DNA of 61,545 bases from a virus: IMG/VR virus record IMGVR_UViG_3300040806_001491, positions 1-61,545 of that record, one strand, 5' to 3'. The translations under genes and the position numbers were made by a program. The notes below the pieces were generated by a model that had not been told where the DNA came from, did no database searches, and saw nothing but the letters and a program-made list of their open reading frames with translations. Below are positions 42,501 to 48,166 of the stretch, piece after piece. How positions within the stretch are numbered: position 1 is the stretch's first letter; every line of letters starts with the position of its first letter.

Positions 42501-43385
42501 TGTTGTATAATTTTTCTTTCCTAAAATTTCTTTTTCAACATCAATTTTTGTATTTTCTTCGATATCTAGAATTTGTATCATTCCAGAATTATTAATATCT
42601 TCTGATGAGACGTAATATAAAACATCAGGAGCACCTTCTGGTACTGTAAATATTATTGTTCCTTGTGCAACACCTTGTTCAGATATACCATCTTCATAAT
42701 TAAATCCTGCATCCAATGTTTTTGAGGTCCTAATATTAAATGGCATATCAGGAGCATCAATATCAAACTTATATGTTTGACCTCTATACAAAATTATTGT
42801 AGGTGTTTGTGTTAGTCCGTCTGGCGAAAATACATATGCTTCGTTATCAATATTTGTTTCTAAAGTAATTGTATATGTAGATTCTACAGCTTTACTTTGT
42901 CCAAATATTTGTACCGCTTGAGGGCCGTTTGGTAGCCAATAGTATTCACGAAAGTTTACAAACATGTCCCAGTTTACATTAGGATTCCATGCATAGTATT
43001 CTTGACTGTTTAAAAAATTTTGATTTTCAACATTGCCGCCAAAGTTTTTAATTTGATTGATATAATCATTATAATCTTTATAAAGTACAACGTTTCCAAT
43101 ATCGTTTTTAATAATAGTAGCAGGCTCTAGCTGATAGTCTTCTCTTTGTTTAGAAGTATCGCCAATATAATTGTCATCTGCTAAAAATGCTTTAGAATGT
43201 TTTCTTCCAAAGTACCCGTTAATTTTTTCAGCAACACCTGGTCTTGTAACCTGATCTAATGTTGCTTCTAAAAACTTTTTGTTTACGCTAGTTCTAAAAT
43301 ATCTAGGTAATAGAGATGCACTGTTCCTTTTTTCATTATTACTTGTTGGAACTGGGGATTCATTCTGGTCGTCATTGTAGGCCAT
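27516..43385 (-). CDS. Giant 5,289-residue baseplate-associated structural protein
   Basis: A single frame covers 15.9 kb. The N-terminus (RYFRTSVNKKFLEATLDQVTRPG, YYAWNPNVNWDMFVNFREYYWLP) looks like the start of a wedge-type structural protein. Around residues 2080-2160 and again near 3215 there are FG-GAP-like blades (GQSLSASADNKILAIGAPEDG; GFGSQVAVSDDGKLIAVSAPD), which suggests beta-propellers. The C-terminal part has many fibre-type repeats of the YNRNGxxL/VNGVxI kind and ends with SIADFLRETTTSLP. It directly follows gp6 (1-base overlap), the position where T4 has gp7, gp8, gp9 and gp10, so it may replace several wedge or fibre-connector proteins. There is no enzyme motif. Confidence 0.7.
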   Translation of the reverse strand: MAYNDDQNESPVPTSNNEKRNSASLLPRYFRTSVNKKFLEATLDQVTRPGVAEKINGYFGRKHSKAFLADDNYIGDTSKQREDYQLEPATIIKNDIGNVVLYKDYNDYINQIKNFGGNVENQNFLNSQEYYAWNPNVNWDMFVNFREYYWLPNGPQAVQIFGQSKAVESTYTITLETNIDNEAYVFSPDGLTQTPTIILYRGQTYKFDIDAPDMPFNIRTSKTLDAGFNYEDGISEQGVAQGTIIFTVPEGAPDVLYYVSSEDINNSGMIQILDIEENTKIDVEKEILGKKNYTTERGFPLSNGMKLEFIGEVTPEKYSKGQWYVEGVGERIQLVSEDDLEIPSTYNEDLEIPFDTQAFDRLPFDNAAGYTATKDYIVVNRASSDRNAWSRGNRWFHKTVIENSAEYNSQPISVDQTARATRPIIEFNAGLHLFQYGTEGKSNVDLIDTFTTDIFSTIEGSLGYNIDGIDLVDGMRVLFTAEQDIREAGKIFKVRFINHNGKRQITLVEEPDSVPKLNEVVLALNGQAYQGRLFYFNGASWNLTQEKTKVNQAPLFDLFDDNGSSYGDLNEYPGSTFRGNKVFSYRIGSGTVDTELGFPLSYRSISNVGDIVYDFNLVADEFEYVVAAQPITVSTSNCVLHQHTSRENFKSVNGWIKAKGNSRQDVIRQYIANEGQTDFNIDVYNNSHLINDIKVKLFQNNNLLFEGVDFEIVNKVSTKVVRLNSSANENDIILIKTQSSASKNQNGLYEIPSNYERNPLNNEINDFTLGEVNEHVESIVSEVDGFSGAYPGVSNLRDLGNVGIYGKKFLQHSGPINLALYHLTDKDNNIIKAIDYSRREYAKFKRLFLQTAYSTGFDGSPKEHVDIILREMNSDKNITMPFYFSDMAPVTGAKRITYTVFDPENEFYALSRTFNEDAIDVKAVGVYINDTQLIIDKDYTFNNEGFCQITATKNLNDRIDIYEYETTDGNYIPPTPTKLGLYPKYIPEITVDDTYIEPKKIIIGHDGSKIIAYDDYRDDLILEIERRIYNNLKLDYDTSIFDIHEFIEGEYRDSDRIPRSNLDTAMIKDFASWLNVIGNEDYTSFAFYQRANTFTYNYSSMSSPDGKPLPGFWRAVYKNAYDTDHPHTHPWEMLGFSIKPDWWEDQYGPAPYTSNNLILWQDIEKGKIRQPGRPIRTLSQYARPGLTNHLPVNDQGELLSPLDSNYAKNYVNSLTRKAFVFGDEAPVETAWRRSSEYPFALIKSFILNKPAKTIGLAFDRLRTVRNSAGQLVYSETGRRIKTSDLIFPNDAGNVQRIFTLGLVNFIANYLASNVLTNFSNYKERLTRLENQIAFKLGGFTDKSKLNLILDSRTPLNEGNVFVPEENYRVILTTSSPIDVANYSGVVVEKSASGWIIRGYDSTDPVFRYYQYNERSSDTNITVGGVSESFTEWNENKQYVQGKVVKYNDRYYRTLETHTSTSTFEGTKFVVLPELPNDGGRSALIRTSFDKSSVQILPYGTQLRTSQEVVDFLIGYGEYLEDLGFIFENYNSDIASVENWKLSAKEFLFWASQNWDSGTLISLSPAAQNIRFYRDNTMVDNIFDSFYEYSVLKADGTQIREDFLNIVRQDENGFDLTLKNTADGVYAIKLPLVQKEHTVVLDSKTAFKDVIYEPETGYRQERIRVLGYRTADWKGTLNIPGFLYDDAIVYDWEQWKDYAIGDIVKNKEFYYTAINKVTGSETFDPNKWYRLNEKPEPGLKPNLEYKVNQFADFYDLDTDNFDVEQQRIAQHLIGYQKRQYLSNIINDDVSQYKFYQGMIADKGTKNALSKLFDSLSSANKDSIEFYEEWAVKLGQYGAADGFEEVEFKLSEDKFLISPQPVLLTNEVPDVPTDLVYRLTEDEVYLKTKDYTHAPFPTKYVEENPVKTAGYVRADDVQWTILQKADILNIPIEEIEQGEYVWATFDSEDWNVYKHIDSGLKVTSAQVGGGTSATIFFDRLSSFVEGDIIGIQDVPGFNGFYEVVTSVLNRVTINLGENIPDSVDEANGIVSKFTSNRVKTLSDANLYAQQDVDDGEIIWVDDNGSGKWNVIKSNKSYALNETINNPTTTATFYGQSLSASADNKILAIGAPEDGDGKVYVYQRTSENENLEPLVTLEPIDNYASSNSRYGQSVAVSQDGNYIAVSAPFASNVKSAFKDEFDITANYNNAAIVSYAENLWQSRRSVKGQVDNVSFNSFDLISKIEDNLFDTYGSYSNIPTLITGDYPLGIEQENPNFDINQDVSDSNPVTIPFVTDHVLVRAPDDMYDGSKPGDYVYFEHSEITNNLRPINKIPIKNIFETSVDDTDRIHVTFDSFVRVVNQVFKLNPVRIESESHEFENGQRIIIAGAVGLVDINNEYYIRVINADEFELYSDIDLTQTVNGTAWAGTYQENSARAFSAFSGQLEINLATGDEILLTEIPNNGFLETSATQFDANGNPLVIPSFDNSNPDIALNVKENFGIAGLQNQRFYVKAVANDTVELYRDAALTIPVDASVGLLGSSAPGDFAGFISKIEKPFNNAYANITNTFLEAGPHEIRRKVDEVFYIENPLAIPEVGDVVTTDTGNATVVKVRIESAKMVLYVNNKNGIFANNDQLKIDNVFLIGNYARPLADTIERSQSLGGYWEIETNGTYVVDDPQVDTYRGLVYQDLTLDTATATPLPTSNSLLSQQNNPPFQIAGTTAFQKETSMMRVLSYVGNAGLGDILPVDQLDNRWVVRLDKAVSDVASQKLENGEEVKLGLWLNKARQLDADGNPLDIDTKIRFIRDRVEWDLSDTGLSFDIVNKTHTISDPDDLWDGWLDIRLTRTDIEFEVGDLVQEAENGARARVMHYQRDNLSARLWIKIIDGTFTFGRRYGETDFLSTIKKIFPNGNEVELGSIQARQLADGDIGKVAVFYEQDNFAIPDQIDYDVNVFTPIDTASFKTKFVTNIEWQSWIEETRLGISRSPLYPSDQNNDWVQVNNIPIDNTKDASSFTNEGAYFVYEYNEFNNTFNLVNGFILPNRENERKLGSVIKLAQTPDYTRLLINSDESHADDRGNVSPESRGRLHQVLYGNLNNISYNWTLAKDPNYKGSYSQNSLYSANDVVEYNGTWYRAKINMQDGPFNPNKWSEIGDHIDFVGYLPNTSGYNFAGETAINPVLVVNQDQDNPLIGFASNFDTSENGKTIASVVEYDSTIKIAVYRLDEFHHSLYQVIEQPEDAPGFGSQVAVSDDGKLIAVSAPDADSNSKFQGKVFIYLLGSNGYQLTQTLTSENAEPVENFGFRIGFDGDQLAVTSANGDIRLDTTFDGNNTFLDNGFTNFVRRVIDSGVVYLYERINNTLVYGQQISYRDFDVYGFGKNLLIKQNHVYVGLTNYGDANGQIINFRKTPGDNSWVVHREPTDQVNINKFKGCFLYNTKSSELIRYLDIVDPVANKLIGVAEQELTYKTYYDPATYNVSEEAFVDLFNTWGKDQVGQLWWDLSRAKFLNAYQGDINYSQFAWNRLAFGASIDVYEWVETTVLPSEWDNLSGTNEGARRNITGTSLYGDRLYVQNQTYDKVAQRFITRYYYWVRRPTKVPNVENRKKSADEVASLIENPNSKLVPFVSLAGNDKFILHNVKKDISDNDVALNFRYWTIDNQDQNIHNEYQIISEGLSTSKPKRDIELKWFDSLCEQDKFGRIVPDSTLSDKQKYGSLFTPRQSWFKNPVEARKEYFERVNRVLDQTLLLDNFNIDSLLDFDPQPTDISRHYDVSVDTEDELRFIGTVRAETAQLIPVIQDGKIVSVTIENPGRGYKDITFDVNVSSKRKGPTLTINGTGSEAIIETYINNLGQIIETEVLAQGNYYDANTTITVRPLSALVRADSTIDGKWAIYTYDATTREWTQGQRQSYDVRDYWNYSDWYAEGYSTLTNIDFLIDEPYQLNIIDDNIGDIVKVENSGSGGWVLYRKSVNKDTPQYTENYEVVGRQDGTIQFTNSCITGTNNAVELRKIFEAIRDNLFVDELEIEYNNLFFAQLRYVLSEQKYVDWLFKTSFVKAKHNVGELTQRVTFQNDNLPSYEEYIREVKPYKTNIREYLSSYEKQENTGSVVTDFDLTPVYNEATGIIEPKSIKVDENVLTNLPESITEYPERHWLDNAALQVIRIDIEDGGTGYTEVPVITIRGGGGRDATAKAFLGQGSIKKIEITNPGTGYFGIPTIEVEGTQVEGSIPAKISLVMGNEKTRSIKVTQRFDRVSGQYETTNLIETETFTASGSQLKYYLKWPLNITKNKTKITIDGQEPLSSEYSVGNEDDKTKSYKRQIGYVLFVNTPPKDSTIVIEYNRNMDLLNAQDRINLLYESNEGLLGKDLSQLMDGIDYGGVQVKSFEFGQNLGWDNAGWYTDSWDSYDESYEDIVFAYDGSTTVFQLEQALDDNTDYNVYVNGVRIDDPNYDGSTRTYVDPTSGETLALANPNAIMPTLTTSSEFYDAENLTIKFENVVELESLYKDQSKIIIRKSTSDGSFLPEGIGLDTVLQGGNLAYGTATGYAPEDITVDGDGFVTPTTSKGPEELVPGQLLDVLDIKVVDRPADGGSLISVRNYQSDQGQTVFDLSILPHSSEACFVKVNGTIVKNYEVNYEEGFLTFDSGLNAGDSVNIFSMGVNGENLLDIDNFVGDGVTQIFVSNVLYPKTATTVDGKEFLEKQDVSVFVTIDGNPVEVNIFEADESYGDNKGVIAFKFVIAPEENAKIQYAIYQSAEQSFSQATVDQFTADGSTAAYTLAQSPFDSLPLTHNIIVKVGNKILTPDYNEEFTVQPGIRNFTLDLGQIPYSSVSPENVLVFRNGTKLSFLDEFSWDFANTTVSLFDNVGDIGDTIEIFVLGTGEYRFDTNTRISLTSLDGRFQEGEEVTFTSGSSTYTYVIKSFANNILEIKGTAQEVIDLFNDGNTVTIEGIISEATAQISGTGLIEGGDIVILENVPLQNETIEIFTFSKHDIQGIERQVKTVTSRITTQAGSRDYYNYHLLTRGIVSLRKPALSVDYVWVTLNGTLLDANVDYTLSRFNDKVEIKIPVTADDIIEVIHFAAQKTNSKFGYRIFKDMLNRTHYKRLNSDKVFQLASDLHYNDDTIELVDASGIGTPSKEINSPGVLFIDGERIEYFTVNGNTLGQLRRGTLGTGTKNVYAAGTEVEDQGRQETIPYVDESRTLQFITDGESNTYSLDFVPSSSDEIEVFAQGKRLRKGPLQVFDNTINQDSPEADVTVPAEYTIEGGTLTLETTLPEDVKLYTVRKIGKTWVNSGEQLRYARNSIADFLRETTTSLPK

Positions 43386-46300
43386 TAGTAGCTGCTACCT
43401 CCATTTGTACCGATAGAGTAGTTTGCAAAATTTGTTTGCTCTACTGTAGTAGTTGAACTAGATACTACTCCTGTTGTATCATTATCAACTGTTGTAACAA
43501 GATCTCCACTTGATCTTAAACGAGATGCTGTTATTGCATCAATAACTTCTATGTTATCTACTGTTGCACCGCTTACAAAAATTTCGTCTGCTTCAGACTT
43601 TACTTCAAATAAACTACCAAATGCTTGTGTTGACTGATTAGGAACAATAACAATAGATGCTAAATCTGGAGCAACACTGTTCATAATGAATGTTGCAAGC
43701 TCTTGGAAATAAAATGTTTCGCCAAACTCCCAATTTTCTAGTGCAAAATAACTATTAATTGCACTAATTACTCTTGCTTTAATTTCGTTATCATTAACAA
43801 CAAGATCTGGATTTTTAACTATTTTAAATGTTGCTTGCAAATCACTAGCCGCCTTTGTTCCAAACAGTATTTTGTACTTAACAGGATGATAAATTACTTC
43901 GTCACTGATTGATTTAATCTTATTAATTTCCTGTCCAAAGTTATTAAACAAAGAATCGGTGCTAGGAGGCAAAGGTTTTTCATTTAATGATCCTTCTAAC
44001 CAACGTCTATATGACGTATCATATGTTTTCGATAACAGATATGTATCTATAATATTTGAACTACTAGGATCGATTCTGTTGCTTTCATCTGCTGCATGTT
44101 CGTATTGGAATTGTAGCTGATCTCTTCCTTTATACGCACGGTAAGTTGTTAGTAGACTTAGTGCTTCGTCTGCTTCGTTATAAATTTTAAATACATCAGT
44201 TTCATGGAAGTAAAAGATAGTTTGATCTAAAAAGTTAATTAATCCAATTGTAGTGACTTCTGCTTCGTTAGCAAAAACTTGTATTTGTTTACTTGCTTGA
44301 TCTACATATCTAAAATCTTCAACACCGTCTGCTGTTGTATACTGTTCTTGAAATATCCACTGATGTTTTATATTAGATGAAACAATATCTTCAAAGATAT
44401 CAGGATTATCAATAACACCGTCATCATCAGAATCAAAGAAACCTACTTGAATCTTCTTACTATCTACATAACCTTCACGATCTCTGTATTCTTCTTGTAA
44501 CTCTAAAGAGTATCCAATGTTGAGAGGTAGTAATCCTAATTTAGTAGTTGTTCCTGGACGTCTGTTTATAGGTAATATTGTAATTTTGTCTTTAACAATT
44601 TCACCAGTTTGAGGATTGTACACTTTGTCTGAACTATCATAATAGAAACGTATTTCTTTATCGCTCTCAAACACATATCTTTGATTTCTATATGTTAGTG
44701 TATACTTTTCTCCGTCTGTTTCAAATAATAATAACCAACTAGAATCTTGTCTTGTACTTGTAGTGTCTCCGGTCTTACCTGTACTAAATTCGCCATTAAT
44801 ATTTAGGTCACTATCTACAATAACTCTCCATAGTCCGGTGTTTACATCAAATCGTAATCCAAAACTTTTATATGCAAAGAACTGATCTATCATTCTAGTT
44901 TTAACATCATTTTCTAGTGTAGTTGCAAGTCTTGGAATTAATTGTTCTACTAATGCTCCTTCCGGAATAACATCATTAAACACAACCGGTCCTCTGCCGT
45001 TTGTTATATCTGTTCCTGGTCCAGAAACACTAACAACTTTAGTCCATTTATATGTAGACGCATTAGGATGATCTGCAGGACCTTCCATAAGTTTTGACAT
45101 ATCGTCTAACATAAAATGATAGCCTTCTGGTGCAATAAATTTTATTAAAGAACCAGGCGACACATACTTAAAATTATTACCTGTAAATGTGCCCAATCTT
45201 AATGATCTACCCGATTCTTGCAAATAACCTGTTGACTGATTTAAACTTCTAGTTGTTTGCACCCAAGATGCATTTAGGTCACTTACTATAATTCTTGGAA
45301 ATTGACTATAATAATAATTTTTAATTTTGATGTCAGATATAATAGGCTCTATTGTATTTTTTATAATACCTTCAATATCTGTTCTGGTAGTAAAATTAAA
45401 CTGTGCTTTTGTTTTTAAGAATTGCGTATATAATATTCCGTCTATACCAAATAGATTTGTTTTAGAATATTTTCCAGTTGCATCTAATAAATCAAAATAT
45501 CTGCTTATGCCACTACTTGTTCTATTAACACTTTTTACTTTAATAATTTCTTGACTAACATTAAGCGGAGCAACATTATAATCTTCTCCAGTTACCATTC
45601 TATTCTGAGTATAATATGTAGCAGGTGCATTTGTTTTAATGCTTTCATTAGACTCTGAAGTAGCAGCATTAGATATTGTATATTTTAAATTAAGTCCAAT
45701 AGTAAGTTTTTCAGTAGTGCCTGATTTAGAAATATAAGGAACTGATATTGAAATCCCGATCATATCGTCAGGATTAATAATCATATTTCTATTATCTGAA
45801 ATACGATAATAAACACGGAAACTACCTTTAGGAAGCTCACCAAACACACCGTCTGAGAAAATTAAACTAATTCTATCTTCAACACGAGTTAGTACACTAT
45901 AAATGCTTCTGATATTTTTGTTTAAACTATTATAAACAATATTGTTTCCTTCAACAGCATCGACTTTAGTCCATAGTTCGTTTTCTATACCTGCATTATC
46001 TAATCTATAAAGCCATACATCAGTATTGTTAACATTTGTTGCATCAATAGCAACTGTTTGGTTAGTACTTGGCGTTTGAACAGAAAAATTTCCGGTATCT
46101 AAACGTCCTTGACGGAAATGTAGGAAATATCCAGTATTGCTAGACGAAGCGCCTTGGCCGTCATCTCTATATAAGAACGAAAGATTGTTTCCAGGTAATG
46201 GTGGTTCTTCTATTATTTCACCGTTTGATACATCAGTTGAAACAATCTCAAACTGGCTGCTTTTTCCGTTAATATTTTTACTAAATCCGTAGTTAGGAAT

Positions 46301-46885
46301 ATCTGTATTTGTTGCATTAAATCTATACTGTTCTACATTAATTCCATTAACTGAGTCTACTTTAATAGGACGACCGATAACACTATTTGCAGGTAATGCT
46401 GCATTTAAAACTTTTACAAACTGTTCATACCAATACTGGTTAGAAACATCATTCCAAACAATAGTTTGACCACCTAGATTTACTCCATTAGAGTCTAAAA
46501 TATTTTCCGATGTAGTAACACTTGCAAATTTTAATAGTCCGTTTGCTGATTGATTACGCTTAGGATTATAAGAAAGTAAACGTGCTAAACGTAGTATACT
46601 TTCTCTACGCTCTGCAAGTTCTAGATAGTTTTCTCTTGCATTTAAATCAATACGGAAAGCAATGTTTTGTCCAAGGTAAGCAATAAGATCAATCAGTGCT
46701 AGATATTCTGAACTTTCAATGTAATCATTAAAGTCTTCTGGATAATTTTGACGTAGATAGTTAATCATTGTTCGACGTAAATTGTCGAAGTCATAACTTT
46801 GAAAATCTGCGTTGCGGAATGACTGGTAGACACGCTTCCAGTCTTCGGCTAGTAATAATCTATTTTGACGATCTGTAGTTGACAT
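43385..46885 (-). CDS. gp6: Baseplate wedge subunit gp6
   Basis: This is a 1166-residue protein. The N-terminus (LLAEDWKRVYQSFRNADFQSYDFDNLRRTMINYLRQNYPEDFNDYIESSEYLALIDLIAYLGQNIAFRIDLNARENYLELAERRESILRLARLLSYNPKR, given here only in part as a recognisable signature) is characteristic of gp6. The C-terminal region has a baseplate J-like part with SINSYFALENWEFGETFYF. It is longer than T4 gp6 (660 residues), as in other marine T4-like phages. gp6 forms the wedge ring with gp25 and gp53 in the baseplate. A late box (46910-46917) lies 25 nt upstream, and the giant gene follows with a 1-base overlap. Confidence 0.9.
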   Translation of the reverse strand: MSTTDRQNRLLLAEDWKRVYQSFRNADFQSYDFDNLRRTMINYLRQNYPEDFNDYIESSEYLALIDLIAYLGQNIAFRIDLNARENYLELAERRESILRLARLLSYNPKRNQSANGLLKFASVTTSENILDSNGVNLGGQTIVWNDVSNQYWYEQFVKVLNAALPANSVIGRPIKVDSVNGINVEQYRFNATNTDIPNYGFSKNINGKSSQFEIVSTDVSNGEIIEEPPLPGNNLSFLYRDDGQGASSSNTGYFLHFRQGRLDTGNFSVQTPSTNQTVAIDATNVNNTDVWLYRLDNAGIENELWTKVDAVEGNNIVYNSLNKNIRSIYSVLTRVEDRISLIFSDGVFGELPKGSFRVYYRISDNRNMIINPDDMIGISISVPYISKSGTTEKLTIGLNLKYTISNAATSESNESIKTNAPATYYTQNRMVTGEDYNVAPLNVSQEIIKVKSVNRTSSGISRYFDLLDATGKYSKTNLFGIDGILYTQFLKTKAQFNFTTRTDIEGIIKNTIEPIISDIKIKNYYYSQFPRIIVSDLNASWVQTTRSLNQSTGYLQESGRSLRLGTFTGNNFKYVSPGSLIKFIAPEGYHFMLDDMSKLMEGPADHPNASTYKWTKVVSVSGPGTDITNGRGPVVFNDVIPEGALVEQLIPRLATTLENDVKTRMIDQFFAYKSFGLRFDVNTGLWRVIVDSDLNINGEFSTGKTGDTTSTRQDSSWLLLFETDGEKYTLTYRNQRYVFESDKEIRFYYDSSDKVYNPQTGEIVKDKITILPINRRPGTTTKLGLLPLNIGYSLELQEEYRDREGYVDSKKIQVGFFDSDDDGVIDNPDIFEDIVSSNIKHQWIFQEQYTTADGVEDFRYVDQASKQIQVFANEAEVTTIGLINFLDQTIFYFHETDVFKIYNEADEALSLLTTYRAYKGRDQLQFQYEHAADESNRIDPSSSNIIDTYLLSKTYDTSYRRWLEGSLNEKPLPPSTDSLFNNFGQEINKIKSISDEVIYHPVKYKILFGTKAASDLQATFKIVKNPDLVVNDNEIKARVISAINSYFALENWEFGETFYFQELATFIMNSVAPDLASIVIVPNQSTQAFGSLFEVKSEADEIFVSGATVDNIEVIDAITASRLRSSGDLVTTVDNDTTGVVSSSTTTVEQTNFANYSIGTNGGSSY

Positions 46886-46909
46886 CTATCGCTTCCTTAC
46901 TTTATACAA

Positions 46910-46917
46910 TATTTATG
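46910..46917 (-). promoter_or_regulatory. T4-type late promoter box (CATAAATA)
   Basis: TATTTATG on the plus strand reads CATAAATA on the minus strand, 25 nt before the gp6 ATG at 46885. Confidence 0.7.
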
Positions 46918-46937
46918 TTATTTAGAAAAGTGCGTAT

Positions 46938-47384
46938 TTAATTGATGAGTCCATTATTCTCATCAAATTTTAATACCATAGATTCAGAAATACTGTAGGG
47001 AAGATAGGTTAAATCGCATTCAATTTGTATGCCAGATTCGTATGCTGATACGGCTATATTTTCAGCATTTACTCTTGGATCATAGTTGATTATTTCAGTA
47101 ACGTTTTTTGCAATAGCGTTTTTTACTTGCGGCGTAAGAGGTTCAAATAGTACGTCCCAAATTATTGTTCCAAAATTAGGATTTTCTAATTTTTCGCCTT
47201 TACGTATATGAAAATGATTTATTAAGTCTTGTTTAATTAATGCAATATCGTAAACAGTGTAACTGGTATTTTCAGGATTAACTGTAGTCAGCCCTCTGTA
47301 AGCACGGCTTTTAACCTGAGGTTTAGGACTTTCTGATGACTCAACCCTAATATTTTTATACAAATCTTTTTCTATAGTACTCAT
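46938..47384 (-). CDS. gp25: Baseplate wedge subunit gp25
   Basis: This 148-residue protein has the gp25 signature in the middle: IKQDLINHFHIRKGEKL, ENPNFGTIIWDVLFEPLT and INYDPRV. gp25 binds the gp6 ring and helps start sheath assembly in the contractile tail. The N-terminal 35 residues (SPKPQVKSRAYRGLTTVNPEN) are an extension rich in Pro, Lys and Arg. A late box lies at 47390-47397. The gene is separated from gp6 by a short gap with its own late box, so the two can be transcribed independently. Confidence 0.9.
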   Translation of the reverse strand: MSTIEKDLYKNIRVESSESPKPQVKSRAYRGLTTVNPENTSYTVYDIALIKQDLINHFHIRKGEKLENPNFGTIIWDVLFEPLTPQVKNAIAKNVTEIINYDPRVNAENIAVSAYESGIQIECDLTYLPYSISESMVLKFDENNGLIN

Positions 47385-47389
47385 AGCAA

Positions 47390-47397
47390 TATTTATC
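47390..47397 (-). promoter_or_regulatory. T4-type late promoter box (GATAAATA)
   Basis: TATTTATC on the plus strand reads GATAAATA on the minus strand, 6 nt before the gp25 ATG. That is very close for a leader, so the first bases may be leaderless or the true start may lie further in. Confidence 0.5.
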
Positions 47398-47401
47398 CGC
47401 T

Positions 47402-48166
47402 TTAAACTGTGCTATCATTACCAGCTTGTGCTGCTGCTGTACCGTCAATTGATACATCTGCTTCAGGAGGTAATGCCCAGTTACGTTTAACATGTTTTAC
47501 ATATTGTTTATCGCTGTTAAAACTATAGTTAGAAATTTTAGCATCGTTGCCTTGATTTCCACCAAGTACTTTAATAGTACCGTTTGATGTTATTTCTTTA
47601 ATAAATCCAATATGTCCGCCACTACGTGTTTTTGATTTAAACACGACAATATCCCATTTACGGATCTGTGAAGTATCACGCCAGTTTACTTCTCCGCCAT
47701 AATTTCCCCAACCTTGACTACTCATAGTTCTATTGCTAGGAAGACCGGCTGTAACTAATACCCAACTAACAAATGCTGAACACCATGCATATGCCATTTC
47801 GCTACTATCTCGAGTATAGCTTAAATTACAGGCTCTGTAACATTCAAGTATTCTTGGATTGCCTGGGTTTCCTCTTTCAGCCCAATCTTGAGTCAGTACA
47901 TTATTAAGAATTGCATCTAGTCTTTCCCAACCAGGATTTTCTGGAATAGGACCAGGTTCAACATCACCAGGAGCATAACCTCCGCCGCCGCCTGGACTAT
48001 ACGAGCCGCCGCCGTTATTTCCATTACCTCCGAAGTTTCTTGGATAGTCACCTTCTAGATCTAAATAATTAAATCTTCCACTTTCTAAAATATCGTTAGA
48101 ATTTTCGTAATCTCTAGGTTCTAACGGATTAACTACTACTGATGTTGGTACTAATACTTGACACAT
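47402..48166 (-). CDS. CHAP/NlpC-P60-type cell wall peptidase
   Basis: This is a 254-residue protein. A Gly/Pro/Asn-rich linker (residues about 45-75) precedes a catalytic domain with Cys129 in AYAWCSAFVSWVL and His185 in SGGHIGFIK, and GGNQG following, which is the Cys-His arrangement of CHAP and NlpC/P60 amidases or peptidases. It should cut peptide stems of peptidoglycan. It is coupled to the gp5-like spike gene by TAATG at 48166, and no signal peptide is present. It may therefore be a virion-associated lysin that works with the GH19 domain of the spike, but an endolysin role is possible. Confidence 0.8.
   Translation of the reverse strand: MCQVLVPTSVVVNPLEPRDYENSNDILESGRFNYLDLEGDYPRNFGGNGNNGGGSYSPGGGGGYAPGDVEPGPIPENPGWERLDAILNNVLTQDWAERGNPGNPRILECYRACNLSYTRDSSEMAYAWCSAFVSWVLVTAGLPSNRTMSSQGWGNYGGEVNWRDTSQIRKWDIVVFKSKTRSGGHIGFIKEITSNGTIKVLGGNQGNDAKISNYSFNSDKQYVKHVKRNWALPPEADVSIDGTAAAQAGNDSTV

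Noticed and set aside
27516-43385. Plus-strand open frames opposite the giant gene
   Set aside because: Short, without ribosome binding sites, Ser/Cys/Phe-rich antisense products typical of shadows.
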